Origin: Pseudomonadota bacterium
Lineage (GTDB): Bacteria; Pseudomonadota; Alphaproteobacteria; Rhodobacterales; Rhodobacteraceae
Assembly: GCA_021845805.1 (NCBI GenBank)
Contig: JAJZVD010000012.1
Span: forward strand, 1 to 64,000
DNA: 64,000 nucleotides
Direction: 5' to 3'
The notes under the pieces are model-generated. The model was not told the DNA's origin, did no database searches, and worked only from the letters and a program-made list of their open reading frames with translations. The number at the start of each line of letters is the position of its first letter. The stretch's first letter is position 1. Shown here in pieces: positions 18,117 to 27,087 of the stretch. Both the position numbers and the translations under genes were made by a program.

Positions 18117-19694
18117 ATGGCGCGAATCGCCTACATCCTGTTGACGCACAAGGACCCCGAAGGGGTGATCGCGCAGGCGCACCGCCTGACTGCGGCGGGC
18201 GATTTCGTGGCCATCCATTTCGACGCGAACGCCGGTCGCGCCCCCTATGACCAGATCCGCGCCGCGCTGAAGGACAACCCCGCCGTCACCTTCGCCCATC
18301 GCCGGATCGCCTGCGGCTGGGGGGAATGGTCGCTGGTGCGGGCCACGCTGGAGGCATTGCGCGCCGCGGTGGCCGCCTTTCCGCGCGCCACCCATTTCTA
18401 CATGCTGTCGGGTGACTGCATGCCGATCAAGTCGGCGGCCTATGCCCATGACCTTCTTGACCGCGAGTCGGTCGACTACATCGAGGCGTTCGACTTCTTC
18501 GCCTCGGACTGGATCAAGACGGGCATCAAGGAAGAACGGCTGATCTACCGCCATTTCCTGAACGAACGAAAGCACAAGGCGCTGTTCTACCGCGCGATGG
18601 CCTTGCAGCGCAAACTGGGGCTGGCCCGCCGGGTGCCGCAGGACCTTCAGATCATGATCGGCAGCCAGTGGTGGTGCCTGCGCAGGCGCACGGTCGAGGC
18701 CGTACTGGAATTCTGCCGCCGCCGCAGGGACATCCTGCGCTTCTTCCGCACCACCTGGATCCCGGACGAGACGTTCTTCCAGACCATCGTCCATCACCTC
18801 GTTCCCGAGGTCGAGATCCGCTTGCGCACCCTGACCTTCCTGATGTTCACCGACTACGGGATGCCGGTGACCTTCTACAACGATCATTACGACCTGCTGC
18901 TCAGCCAGGATTACCTGTTCGCCCGCAAGATTTCCCCCGACGCGACGCAGCTCAAGACCCGGCTGGGCGAGCTTTATGCCGATGACGCCGCCCGGTTCGA
19001 CATCTCGAACGAGGGGCGCGCGCTGTTCCAGTTCCTCACCGGCCGCGGCCGCATCGGCCGCCGCTTCGCGCCGCGGTTCTGGGAAACGGAATCCACGCTG
19101 GGCCGCGACCGCGAACTGATGATCGTCACCTGCAAGAAATGGCACGTTGCCAAGCGGCTGGCCGAGCGGGTGCGCCAGGTCACCAACCTGCCGACGCTGG
19201 ATTACATCTTCAACGAGAACGCGGCGCATCTGCCCGATCTTGGCGGCATCCAGAGCACCTTGGAAAAGCGCACCCGCCACCGGCGCGCGCTGATGCGGAT
19301 GCTGTTCGACTATTACGACACCCGCCGCCTGCTGATCTGCATCGACCCCGCCAATGTCGACCTGATGCAGGATTTCTATGCCGACCGGTGCACCACCCGC
19401 CTGCTCGAGGTGGAATGCGCCTTTTCCGATGACTACCTGATCGGCCATGCCCGCCGGGTGGGTCTGGCGGGCGACCATACCCCGGCCGACACCCTGGCCC
19501 GCTTGCTGCCCACCATCCGCTTCGACGTGAAATTCGAAAGCGACCGGATCGGCGATGCCGATTTCCCCGGCTTCTACCGGATGCGCCAATCCGGCAGCGC
19601 CGACGAGAATACGCCCGCGCTCGCCGCCTTCCTCGACGTGCCGCTGGACCAGGCGCGCGAGATCGCCGCCACCCCCCATCTTTACGCCGATTGA
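18117..19694 (+). CDS. GT14-like beta-1,6-N-acetylglucosaminyltransferase with DUF5928 domain
   Basis: The 525-residue product opens with ARIAYILLTHKDPEGVIAQ and continues with VAIHFDANAG, ACGWGEWSLVRATLEAL, FYMLSGDCMPIKS and GSQWWCLRRRTVEAVLEF. These are the Core-2/I-branching (GT14) blocks, filling about residues 1-260. The C-terminal half (FWETESTLGRDRELMIVTCKKWHVAKRLAERV onward) fits the DUF5928 region that I recall in Rhodobacteraceae proteins. No membrane segment is obvious. With the divergent sulfotransferase it suggests synthesis of a sulfated or branched surface glycan. Confidence 0.85.
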   Translation: MARIAYILLTHKDPEGVIAQAHRLTAAGDFVAIHFDANAGRAPYDQIRAALKDNPAVTFAHRRIACGWGEWSLVRATLEALRAAVAAFPRATHFYMLSGDCMPIKSAAYAHDLLDRESVDYIEAFDFFASDWIKTGIKEERLIYRHFLNERKHKALFYRAMALQRKLGLARRVPQDLQIMIGSQWWCLRRRTVEAVLEFCRRRRDILRFFRTTWIPDETFFQTIVHHLVPEVEIRLRTLTFLMFTDYGMPVTFYNDHYDLLLSQDYLFARKISPDATQLKTRLGELYADDAARFDISNEGRALFQFLTGRGRIGRRFAPRFWETESTLGRDRELMIVTCKKWHVAKRLAERVRQVTNLPTLDYIFNENAAHLPDLGGIQSTLEKRTRHRRALMRMLFDYYDTRRLLICIDPANVDLMQDFYADRCTTRLLEVECAFSDDYLIGHARRVGLAGDHTPADTLARLLPTIRFDVKFESDRIGDADFPGFYRMRQSGSADENTPALAAFLDVPLDQAREIAATPHLYAD

Positions 19695-19705
19695 CCGAGG
19701 ACCAG

Positions 19706-20089
19706 ATGCCCTACGCCTACGATCCCCAGAATGTCTTCGCCCGCATCCTGCGCGGCGAGATTCCCTGCAAGACCGTGCTGGAAACCGAACACAGCCTGGC
19801 CTTCCACGACATCGCGGCGCAGGCGCCGGTGCATGTGCTGGTGATCCCCAGGGGGCCCTATGTGAACCACGACCACTTCGCGCTGGACGCCTCTGCCGAC
19901 GAGATCGTCGATTTCACCCGTGCCGTGGCCAAGGTCTGCGCCGCGCTGGGTGTCAGCCCGGGCGAGGGGGGCGCGGGGTACCGGCTGATCGCAAATTCCG
20001 GCCCCGACAGCCACCAGGAGGTGCCGCACCTGCATGTGCATGTTCTTGCCGGCCGTGCGCTGGGGCGGATGCTGACCCCCGTCGGCTGA
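19706..20089 (+). CDS. HIT family protein (HINT-like)
   Basis: A 127-residue histidine-triad protein, probably a purine nucleoside phosphoramidase. It begins YDPQNVFARILRGEIPCKTV, continues with APVHVLVIPRGPY, and ends with the triad HLHVHVLAGRALG (HxHxHxx). The length is typical of HINT proteins. The ATG at 19706 is preferred over the TTG at 19691. It lies 11 bases after the glycosyltransferase gene. Confidence 0.93.
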   Translation: MPYAYDPQNVFARILRGEIPCKTVLETEHSLAFHDIAAQAPVHVLVIPRGPYVNHDHFALDASADEIVDFTRAVAKVCAALGVSPGEGGAGYRLIANSGPDSHQEVPHLHVHVLAGRALGRMLTPVG

Positions 20090-20171
20090 ACGGACACCTG
20101 ATTTGCGCAGCTTCCGGGCCGGCCCACGGCCGCCCGGCTGCCATCATGGCGGCATCCAGACGGAGACCGCC

Positions 20172-20636
20172 ATGACCATTCGCTTTACCCCGATCCCCAC
20201 CGAAACCGCCCGGGCCCTGCGGTCGGGCGCGCCCGACGCCTACGGGATGCGCGCCGAACGGGCCATCTCGACGGGCGCGGGCGTGCCCTGCCGCCACTGT
20301 CTGGGCCAGGTGCCCGAGGGGCAGGGCTACCTGATCCTCGCCCATCGCCCCTTCCCGGCCCTGCAACCCTATGCCGAAACCGGGCCGATCTTCCTTTGCG
20401 CCGAACCCTGCGCGCCGGGCGGCGGCGCCGGGCTGCCCGCCATGCTGGCCTCGGCGCAGTACATCCTTCGCGGCTACAGCCCGGATGACCGCATCGTCTA
20501 CGGCACCGGCGGCGTCGTTCCCACCCCGGACATTCCCGCCCGGGCCGCGGACCTGCTGTCCCGCCCCGAGGTGGCCTATGTCCACGTCCGTTCGGCCGCC
20601 AACAACTGCTTCCAGTGCCGGATCGACCGGGCCTAG
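20172..20636 (+). CDS. DUF1203 domain protein
   Basis: A 154-residue protein matching DUF1203: it starts MTIRFTPIPTE and has VPCRHCLGQVPEGQGYLILAHRPF, GPIFLCAEPC, ILRGYSPDDRIVYGTGGVV and a terminal ANNCFQCRIDR. Several paired cysteines (CRHC, CAEPC, CFQC) suggest metal binding or redox sensitivity, but no function is known for the family. The start at 20172 gives a family-like N terminus. No operon partner is evident. Confidence 0.82.
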   Translation: MTIRFTPIPTETARALRSGAPDAYGMRAERAISTGAGVPCRHCLGQVPEGQGYLILAHRPFPALQPYAETGPIFLCAEPCAPGGGAGLPAMLASAQYILRGYSPDDRIVYGTGGVVPTPDIPARAADLLSRPEVAYVHVRSAANNCFQCRIDRA

Positions 20637-20755
20637 GGGGCGTCCGGTCACGAAGGCCGCCGCCGGGCGCGGCTGTTCCCCGTGCAGGCCGCCCTTGACG
20701 CCTCGGGGCTGCCGACCTATCCCGCAAGCGACGCCTGCCAGCTAGGGAGCCACCG
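20637..20755. other. Short gap without a supported gene
   Basis: The 119 bases between the DUF1203 gene and the zinc-finger gene are GC-rich and open in more than one frame, but none shows a recognisable product. AGGGAGCC at the end is the probable ribosome binding site of the next gene. Confidence 0.3.
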
Positions 20756-20962
20756 ATGCCCGCCGAACCCGCCATGAACGTTCCCGAAACCGAGGTCGTG
20801 AACCAGTGGAAGGTCGCCTGCGATGGCGGCGTGGGGGCCCTTGGCCACCCGCGCGTCTGGCTGACCATCCCGCATGACACCGGCTGGGTCGAATGCGGCT
20901 ACTGCGACAAGCGGTTCGTCCACGAGGATTGCGTGGAAAAGGTGCTGGGCGGCAAGGGCTGA
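20756..20962 (+). CDS. CHCC-type zinc-finger protein (NDUFS6-like)
   Basis: A 68-residue protein with the pattern [17 protein letters not shown] then [10 protein letters not shown], giving the C-x(n)-H-x(n)-CxxC zinc site of the zf-CHCC family. That family includes the mitochondrial complex I subunit NDUFS6 and small alphaproteobacterial homologues. An association with NADH dehydrogenase is inferred from the family only. It precedes polA by 179 bases on the same strand. Confidence 0.85.
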   Translation: MPAEPAMNVPETEVVNQWKVACDGGVGALGHPRVWLTIPHDTGWVECGYCDKRFVHEDCVEKVLGGKG

Positions 20963-20994
20963 GCCCGCTCCGGCGCGCGCCCGAAGACCGGCAA

Positions 20995-21011
20995 GGCCCG
21001 CCGCGCGGGCC
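20995..21011 (+). terminator. Hairpin in the gap before polA
   Basis: GGCCCG and CGGGCC pair around a five-base loop shortly after the zinc-finger gene. There is no T run, so it is at best a weak terminator. The remainder of the 179-base gap to polA shows no other feature that I can support. Confidence 0.3.
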
Positions 21012-21141
21012 GCGCCCCGACCGCCGGGCTGGCCCCCCACTCTCCCGGGCCTTCCCCGCCGGGCCGCATCGGCACAGGACGGGTGGCAGCCCGCGCCGCT
21101 TCGTGGCATCACGGGACAGGACCGACCGTGGAGGGAACGCG

Positions 21142-23967
21142 ATGACATTCGGCAAGGGCTGCCACCTGCACCTGATCGACGGTTCGGCCTACATCTTCCG
21201 CGCCTATCACGCCCTGCCGCCGCTGACCCGGAAATCCGATGGTCTGCCCGTCGGCGCCGTCGCGGGCTTCTGCAACATCCTGTGGAACGAGATCAACCGG
21301 GCCACGGGCGATGATGTGGCCACCCATCTGGCCGTGGTCTTCGACCATTCCTCGAAGACCTTCCGCAGCGAGATCTATCCCGCCTACAAGGCCAACCGCC
21401 CCGAGCCGCCCGAGGATCTGCGCCCCCAGTTCCCGCTGACGCGCAAGGCGACGCAGGCCTTCAACGTGGCCTGCCTCGAACAGCCGAACTACGAGGCCGA
21501 TGACATCATCGCCACGCTGGCGCGGCAGGCGGTCGAGGCGGGCGGGCGCGTCACCATCATCTCGTCGGACAAGGATCTGATGCAGCTGGTGGGCGACGGC
21601 GTCGAAATGCGCGACCCGATGAAGGAACGCCGCATCGGCCGCGACGAGGTGATCGAGAAATTCGGCGTGGGCCCGGAAAGGGTCGTCGATGTTCAGGCGC
21701 TGGCGGGGGATTCCGTCGACAACGTGCCCGGCGCCCCCGGCATCGGAATGAAGACGGCCGCGCAGCTGATCCAGGAATACGGCGATCTGGAAACCCTTCT
21801 GGCCCGGACGGCCGAGATCAAGCAGCCCAAGCGCCGCGAGAGCCTGGAGCAGAACGCCGACCTGATCCGCATCTCGAAGGCGCTCGTCACGCTGGACCGC
21901 AACACCCCCGTCGAGGTTTCGCTCGACGCGCTGGAGGTGAAGCGGCCCGAGCCGGAGGCCGTGCTGGCGTTCCTGACCGAGATGGAATTCCGCACCCTGA
22001 CAAAGCGGGTGGCCGACAAGCTTGGCGTTTCCGCCCCGGCCATCGCCGACACCCCAACGGCCCCCTCCGACACACGGGCCGACGCGCCCGCCCCGGCCTC
22101 GGTGCCCTTCGACCCGGCCGGATACCCGTGCGTTCGCGATGCGGCCACGCTGGCCACCTGGGTCGACGCGATCCGCGCCGCGGGCTTTGTCGCCGTCGAC
22201 ACCGAAACCACCAGCCTGGACGAGATGGTGGCCGATCTTGTCGGTATCTCGCTGTCGGTCGAGCCGGGGCGCGCCTGCTACATCCCCGTCGGCCATCGCC
22301 AGGGCGGCGGCGACCTCTTCACCACCGAGGCGCGGGTCGAGCCGCAGCTTTCCGTCGATCAGGCGCTGGCGATCCTGAAGCCGGTGCTGGAGGACGCATC
22401 GATCCTCAAGATCGGCCAGAACATGAAATACGACTGGAAGATCCTTGCCCGCCACGGCGTGCGCGTGGCGCCCTATGATGACACCATGCTGATGAGCTAC
22501 GCGATGCACGCGGGGTTGCACAACCACGGCATGGATTTCCTGTCCGAAACCTACCTGGGCCATGTGCCGATCCCGATCAAGCCCCTGCTGGGGTCGGGCA
22601 AGGCCGCGATCACCTTCGACCGCGTGCCGCTGGAGCAGGCCACTGCCTATGCGGCCGAGGATGCCGACGTGACGCTGCGCCTCTGGCAGCGGTTCAAGCC
22701 CGACCTGCACCGGGCGCGGGTGACGACCGTCTACGAGACGCTGGAACGCCCGCTGGTCGCCGTGCTGGCCGAGATGGAGATGGCGGGCGTGCTGGTCGAC
22801 CGCGATACGCTGTCGCGCATGTCGAACAGCTTCGCGCAGAAGATGGCGGGGCTCGAGGCCGAGATCCAGGCGCTTGCAGGCGAGCCGTTCAACGTGGGCA
22901 GCCCCAAGCAACTGGGCGAGATCCTGTTCGACCGGATGGCCGTTCCGGGCGGCGAAAAGGGCAAGACCGGCGCCTATGCGACCGGCGCCGACGTGCTGGA
23001 AGACATCTCGACCTACAAGGATATCCATCCGCAGGCGGCCGAACTGGCGGCGCGCGTGCTGGACTGGCGGATGATCCAGAAGCTGAAATCCACCTATACC
23101 GACGCGCTTCAGGGCCACATCAACGCCGAAACCGGGCGGGTGCACACGTCTTATTCCATCGCGGGGGCCAACACCGGCCGCCTGGCGTCGACCGACCCGA
23201 ACCTGCAGAACATCCCCGTACGCAGCGACGAGGGGCGCCGGATCCGCGAGGCCTTCGTGGCGCCACCGGGCAAGGTGATGCTCAGCCTCGACTACAGCCA
23301 GATCGAGCTGCGTATCCTGGCCCATGTGGCCGACATCCCCGCGCTGAAGACGGCTTTCCGCGACGGGCTCGACATCCATGCGATGACGGCATCCGAAATG
23401 TTCGGCGTTCCGATCGAGGGGATGGACCCGATGATCCGCCGCCAGGCCAAGGCGATCAACTTCGGCGTCATCTACGGGATTTCCGGCTTTGGCCTTGCGC
23501 GCAACCTGCGCATCCCGCGGGCCGAGGCGCAGGCCTTCATCGACCGCTACTTCGAACGCTTCCCCGGCATCCGCGCCTATATGGACGACACCGTGGCCTT
23601 CGCGAAACAGCATGGCTTCGTGCAGACCCTCTTCGGGCGCAAGATCCACACGCCCGAGATCAACGCCAAGGGCCCGACCGCAGGCTTTGCCCGCCGCGCC
23701 GCGATCAACGCGCCCATTCAGGGGGCGGCGGCCGACATCATCCGCCGGGCGATGATCCGCATGCCGAAGGCCATCGCCGACCTGCCCGCCACCATGCTGC
23801 TGCAGGTGCATGACGAATTGCTGTTCGAGGTGGCCGAGGACGCGGTCGAGGCGACCATCGCCCGGGTGAAAGAGGTGATGGAAGGCGCGGCCGAGCCCGC
23901 GGTGAAGCTTTCGGTGCCGCTGGTGGTCGACGCGGGCCGCGGCGCGAACTGGGCCGCGGCGCACTGA
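21142..23967 (+). CDS. polA: DNA polymerase I
   Basis: The 941-residue polymerase acts in Okazaki fragment maturation and excision repair. Three domains are seen in order. The 5'-3' exonuclease (about 1-290) has LIDGSAYIFRAYHALPP, NYEADDIIATLAR and GDSVDNVPGAPGIG. The 3'-5' proofreading domain (about 330-520) keeps the DxE motif in FVAVDTETTSLDEM. The polymerase domain ends with LSLDYSQIELRILAHVAD, RRQAKAINFGVIYGISGFGL and LLQVHDELLFEV. The start at 21142 has GGAGGGAA upstream; the longer 1024-codon frame runs through the gap. Confidence 0.98.
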   Translation: MTFGKGCHLHLIDGSAYIFRAYHALPPLTRKSDGLPVGAVAGFCNILWNEINRATGDDVATHLAVVFDHSSKTFRSEIYPAYKANRPEPPEDLRPQFPLTRKATQAFNVACLEQPNYEADDIIATLARQAVEAGGRVTIISSDKDLMQLVGDGVEMRDPMKERRIGRDEVIEKFGVGPERVVDVQALAGDSVDNVPGAPGIGMKTAAQLIQEYGDLETLLARTAEIKQPKRRESLEQNADLIRISKALVTLDRNTPVEVSLDALEVKRPEPEAVLAFLTEMEFRTLTKRVADKLGVSAPAIADTPTAPSDTRADAPAPASVPFDPAGYPCVRDAATLATWVDAIRAAGFVAVDTETTSLDEMVADLVGISLSVEPGRACYIPVGHRQGGGDLFTTEARVEPQLSVDQALAILKPVLEDASILKIGQNMKYDWKILARHGVRVAPYDDTMLMSYAMHAGLHNHGMDFLSETYLGHVPIPIKPLLGSGKAAITFDRVPLEQATAYAAEDADVTLRLWQRFKPDLHRARVTTVYETLERPLVAVLAEMEMAGVLVDRDTLSRMSNSFAQKMAGLEAEIQALAGEPFNVGSPKQLGEILFDRMAVPGGEKGKTGAYATGADVLEDISTYKDIHPQAAELAARVLDWRMIQKLKSTYTDALQGHINAETGRVHTSYSIAGANTGRLASTDPNLQNIPVRSDEGRRIREAFVAPPGKVMLSLDYSQIELRILAHVADIPALKTAFRDGLDIHAMTASEMFGVPIEGMDPMIRRQAKAINFGVIYGISGFGLARNLRIPRAEAQAFIDRYFERFPGIRAYMDDTVAFAKQHGFVQTLFGRKIHTPEINAKGPTAGFARRAAINAPIQGAAADIIRRAMIRMPKAIADLPATMLLQVHDELLFEVAEDAVEATIARVKEVMEGAAEPAVKLSVPLVVDAGRGANWAAAH

Positions 23968-24101
23968 CGGGCGGGAAACCCCGTATTCTCGCCGAAACTC
24001 CGGTCTGATCTTTCGGACGAAGGATCGGACGGCGTGCCCCCTGCGACGGCTTGACGCTTCACACGGTTTCGTGATTCCTCCGCGGCGAAAGGAGAGCCCG
24101 G

Positions 24102-24527
24102 ATGACCTTTGCCCCGCTGCTTGCAGCCCCGTTCGCCGTGCAAGTCCATGCCTTCGTGGCCATCGCCGCCTTCGCGCTGGGTGTCGTGCAACTGGTGGCG
24201 CCGAAGGGAACCCTGCCACACCGTACGCTGGGCTGGATCTGGTCTGCGCTGATGGCGGTGGTGGCGCTGACGTCCTTTGCCATACACACCATCTGCACCT
24301 TCGGCGATTTCAGCCTGATCCACGGGCTGTCGATCCTGACGCTGGCGACGCTGCCCTATGCGCTCTGGAATGCCCGCCATCACCACGTCGCAAACCACGC
24401 GCGGGCGATGCGTCTGCTGTTCGTGTCGGCGCTGGTGATCGCCGGGGCCTTCACCCTGCTTCCCGGCCGGATCATGCACGATGTGATGTTCGGCACCGTC
24501 AGCCATCACGGCAGTTGCGACGGTTGA
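24102..24527 (+). CDS. DUF2306-like small membrane protein
   Basis: A 141-residue protein with four predicted membrane segments. The pattern FVAIAAFALGVVQLVAPKGTLPHRTLGWIW with a later NHARAMRLLFVSALVIAGAFTLLPGR is typical of DUF2306 membrane proteins, whose function is unknown. Conserved histidines (PHRTLGW, NARHHHVANHARAM) could bind a metal or haem, which is speculation. An AAAGGAG precedes the ATG. It converges on the DUF1285 gene, 12 bases away. Confidence 0.78.
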   Translation: MTFAPLLAAPFAVQVHAFVAIAAFALGVVQLVAPKGTLPHRTLGWIWSALMAVVALTSFAIHTICTFGDFSLIHGLSILTLATLPYALWNARHHHVANHARAMRLLFVSALVIAGAFTLLPGRIMHDVMFGTVSHHGSCDG

Positions 24528-24539
24528 GAGGCTGCGCGT

Positions 24540-25142
24540 TCAGCCCAGGTCCTCGGACCGGATCACCGGAAAGAACACGCCGCCCGACCAAAGTCCGAAC
24601 CAGCTTTCCCCCGCATGCGGCGCGTGGACGCACAACTCGATCAGCCGGTAAAAACTTTTCCGGTCGATCCGCGCGTCCAGGTTGGCACGGATGCGCACAT
24701 AGGGCGCGGGCTCGCCGGTTTCGGGTGCCCGGGTCACCCGGATCGGGTGGGCGGGGCCGGCCTCGGCCTCGTCGCCCACGTTGGTGACAAAGGTCAGCCG
24801 CTGGTCGCGGCCTTCGCCCTCGGCGCGGAAGTCGACCGCGACAAAGGGCACGTCGTCGACCCGGATGCCTACCTTTTCCACAGGCGTGACAAGCACATAG
24901 GCGTCGCCATCCTTGCGCAGGATGTTGGCGAACAGCTTCACCAGCGCGGGCCGCCCGATCGGTGTGCCCAGATAGAACCAGGTTCCGTCGCGGGCGATGC
25001 GCATGTCGATGTCGCCGCAATGGGGCGGGTTCCACAGATGCACCGGCGCCGGGCCCCGCCCTTTCGCTGCCGCCCCTGCCGAGGCCGCAAGCCCTTCGGC
25101 CGAGGGCGTCACGATCATTTGCGCCGTCTTGCTTTTTGCCAT
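24540..25142 (-). CDS. DUF1285 domain protein
   Basis: A 200-residue protein matching DUF1285: VHLWNPPHCGDIDMRIARDGTWFYLGTPIGRPALVKLFANILRKDGDAYVLVTPVEKVGIRVDDVPFVAVD is the diagnostic stretch, shown here in short. It looks cytoplasmic and has no signal peptide. The family structure is known but its role is not. It is divergent from the MoxR operon, with 62 bases between the two starts. Confidence 0.85.
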   Translation of the reverse strand: MAKSKTAQMIVTPSAEGLAASAGAAAKGRGPAPVHLWNPPHCGDIDMRIARDGTWFYLGTPIGRPALVKLFANILRKDGDAYVLVTPVEKVGIRVDDVPFVAVDFRAEGEGRDQRLTFVTNVGDEAEAGPAHPIRVTRAPETGEPAPYVRIRANLDARIDRKSFYRLIELCVHAPHAGESWFGLWSGGVFFPVIRSEDLG

Positions 25143-25204
25143 TTGTGCCAGATGCGATACTTCGGTCTAATGACCATCAGTATAGTCGCCCGAGGAGCAA
25201 TGTC

Positions 25205-26212
25205 ATGGCCGAGAACAGCAGGCTCATCGCCGAGATCGAGGCCCTGGGCGAAAGGCTTTCCCGCGCCCGCGCCTCGATCAACCGCCGCTTCATCGGGCAG
25301 GATCGGGTGGTCGACCTTGTGCTCTCGGCGCTGCTCTGCGGTGGCCACGGGCTGCTGATCGGCCTGCCGGGGCTTGGCAAGACCCGGCTGGTGGATACGC
25401 TCGGCACCGTCATGGGGCTGCGCGCCAACCGGGTGCAGTTCACGCCCGACCTGATGCCCGCCGACATCCTCGGTTCCGAGGTGCTGGAAACCGCGGCCGA
25501 TGGCACCCGCGCCTTCCGGTTTCTGGAAGGGCCGGTGTTCTGCCAGCTTCTGATGGCCGACGAGATCAACCGCGCCAGCCCGCGCACCCAGTCCGCGCTG
25601 CTTCAGGCCATGCAGGAACGCGAGGTGACGATCGCGGGCCGCCGTCGGCCGCTGGGGCCGCCCTTCCATGTGCTGGCCACCCAGAACCCGCTGGAACAGG
25701 AAGGCACCTACCCCCTGCCCGAGGCGCAGCTTGACCGGTTTCTGGTGCAGATCGACGTGGCCTATCCCGACCGGGCGACGGAAAAGGCGATCCTTCTGGC
25801 CACGACCGGCGTGGACGAGGCCGAGGTCGAGCCGGTCTTTGCCGATGCCGAACTGATGGCGGCGCAGACGGTGCTGCGCCGGATGCCGGTGGGCGACGGG
25901 GTGGTGGAGCTGATCCTTGACCTCGTGCGCGCCTGCCGCCCGGGCGAACCCGGTGCCTCGCCCCGGGTGGCCGATGCGGTCAGCTGGGGCCCGGGCCCGC
26001 GCGCCGCGCAGGCCCTGATGCTGACGGTGCGGGCGCGCGCGCTGCTGGACGGCCGCCTTGCCCCCTCGGCCGAGGATGTGCGGGCGCTGGCGCGGCCGGT
26101 CCTGACGCACCGGATGGCGCTGTCCTTCGCCGCCCGGGCGCGCGGTGAAAGCCTGGCCGGGCTGATCGACGCGGTGGCGACCGACGTGACCCGGATCGAG
26201 GCCGCCGCGTGA
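25205..26212 (+). CDS. MoxR family AAA+ ATPase
   Basis: A 335-residue AAA+ ATPase of the MoxR group, presumed chaperone for assembling metal or multi-subunit complexes. The Walker A motif is GLPGLGKT near residue 60, the Walker B region LMADEINRASPRTQSALLQAMQE, and sensor residues ATQNPLEQEGTYPLPEAQLDRF. The ATG at 25205 follows GAGGAGCAATGTC. The next three genes (DUF58, BatA/DUF4159, GATase-like) overlap it in series, the standard MoxR-VWA-type operon. Confidence 0.94.
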   Translation: MAENSRLIAEIEALGERLSRARASINRRFIGQDRVVDLVLSALLCGGHGLLIGLPGLGKTRLVDTLGTVMGLRANRVQFTPDLMPADILGSEVLETAADGTRAFRFLEGPVFCQLLMADEINRASPRTQSALLQAMQEREVTIAGRRRPLGPPFHVLATQNPLEQEGTYPLPEAQLDRFLVQIDVAYPDRATEKAILLATTGVDEAEVEPVFADAELMAAQTVLRRMPVGDGVVELILDLVRACRPGEPGASPRVADAVSWGPGPRAAQALMLTVRARALLDGRLAPSAEDVRALARPVLTHRMALSFAARARGESLAGLIDAVATDVTRIEAAA

Positions 26213-27087
26213 ACGAACCCGCCCCCACCCTGCTGCGGGCACGGGCCGAGGATCTGGCCGGTCGGCTGCCGCCGCTGCTGGCAGAAGCCGACCGGCTGGC
26301 CACGGCGGTGATGCTGGGCGAACACGGCCGCCGCCGGTCGGGCATGGGCGACGAATTCTGGCAGTACCGCCCGGCCCACCCCGGCGACGATGCACGCGCC
26401 ATCGACTGGCGCCGCAGCGCGCGGTCGGATGCGCATTATGTGCGCGAAAAGGAATGGCAGGCGGCGCAATCCGTGGCGCTCTGGGTCGATGACGCGCGCT
26501 CGATGGGGTTTTCGGGCGATGCAAGGCGCCCGTCCAAGGCGCAGCGGGCGCAGGTGCTGGCGCTGGCGGCGGGGCTTCTGCTGCTGCGCGCGGGCGAGCG
26601 GGTCGGGCTGGCCGATGGTCGCCTGGCCGTGCGGGCGGGGCAGGCGCAGGCGGCCCGTCTGGCCGCCGCGCTGATCGAAGAGGGGGGGCAGGATTACGGC
26701 GCCCCCGCCACTGCCGGGCTGGTGCCGCAGGGGCGCGCGCTCTTCCTGTCGGATTTCTTCGGCGATCCCGCACGGGTCGAAACCGCGCTGGCCCGCGCCG
26801 CGGAGCAGGGGGTGCGCGGCGTCCTGCTGATGGTGCTCGACCCGGCGGAAGAAAGTTTTCCCTATGACGGGCGCACCATCTTCGAAAGCATGGGCGGTGG
26901 CTTGCGGCACGAGACGCAGCGGGCGGGCGACCTGCGCGCGCGCTACGCCGCGCGGCTGGCCGAGCGGAAGGACCGCCTGACCGCACTGGCGCGCGCAACC
27001 GGCTGGCAGTTCGCCTGCCATCACACCGACACGCCCGCGGCGCCCGCGCTGCTGTGGCTTTATCGCGCGCTGGAGCGGCGCCGCTGA
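26209..27087 (+). CDS. DUF58 domain protein
   Basis: A 292-residue protein with the DUF58 hallmark EFWQYRPAHPGDDARAIDWRRSARSD near residue 50. The later part (RALFLSDFF, GVLLMVLDPAEE) resembles the MIDAS-less von Willebrand fold of the family. It starts with GTG at 26209, overlapping the MoxR stop as GTGA. DUF58 proteins are usual partners of MoxR ATPases; the client of this pair is not known. Confidence 0.92.
   Translation: MNEPAPTLLRARAEDLAGRLPPLLAEADRLATAVMLGEHGRRRSGMGDEFWQYRPAHPGDDARAIDWRRSARSDAHYVREKEWQAAQSVALWVDDARSMGFSGDARRPSKAQRAQVLALAAGLLLLRAGERVGLADGRLAVRAGQAQAARLAAALIEEGGQDYGAPATAGLVPQGRALFLSDFFGDPARVETALARAAEQGVRGVLLMVLDPAEESFPYDGRTIFESMGGGLRHETQRAGDLRARYAARLAERKDRLTALARATGWQFACHHTDTPAAPALLWLYRALERRR

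Noticed and set aside
21109-24219. A 1036-codon minus-strand open frame
   Set aside because: Antisense to polA throughout, with no recognisable motif.
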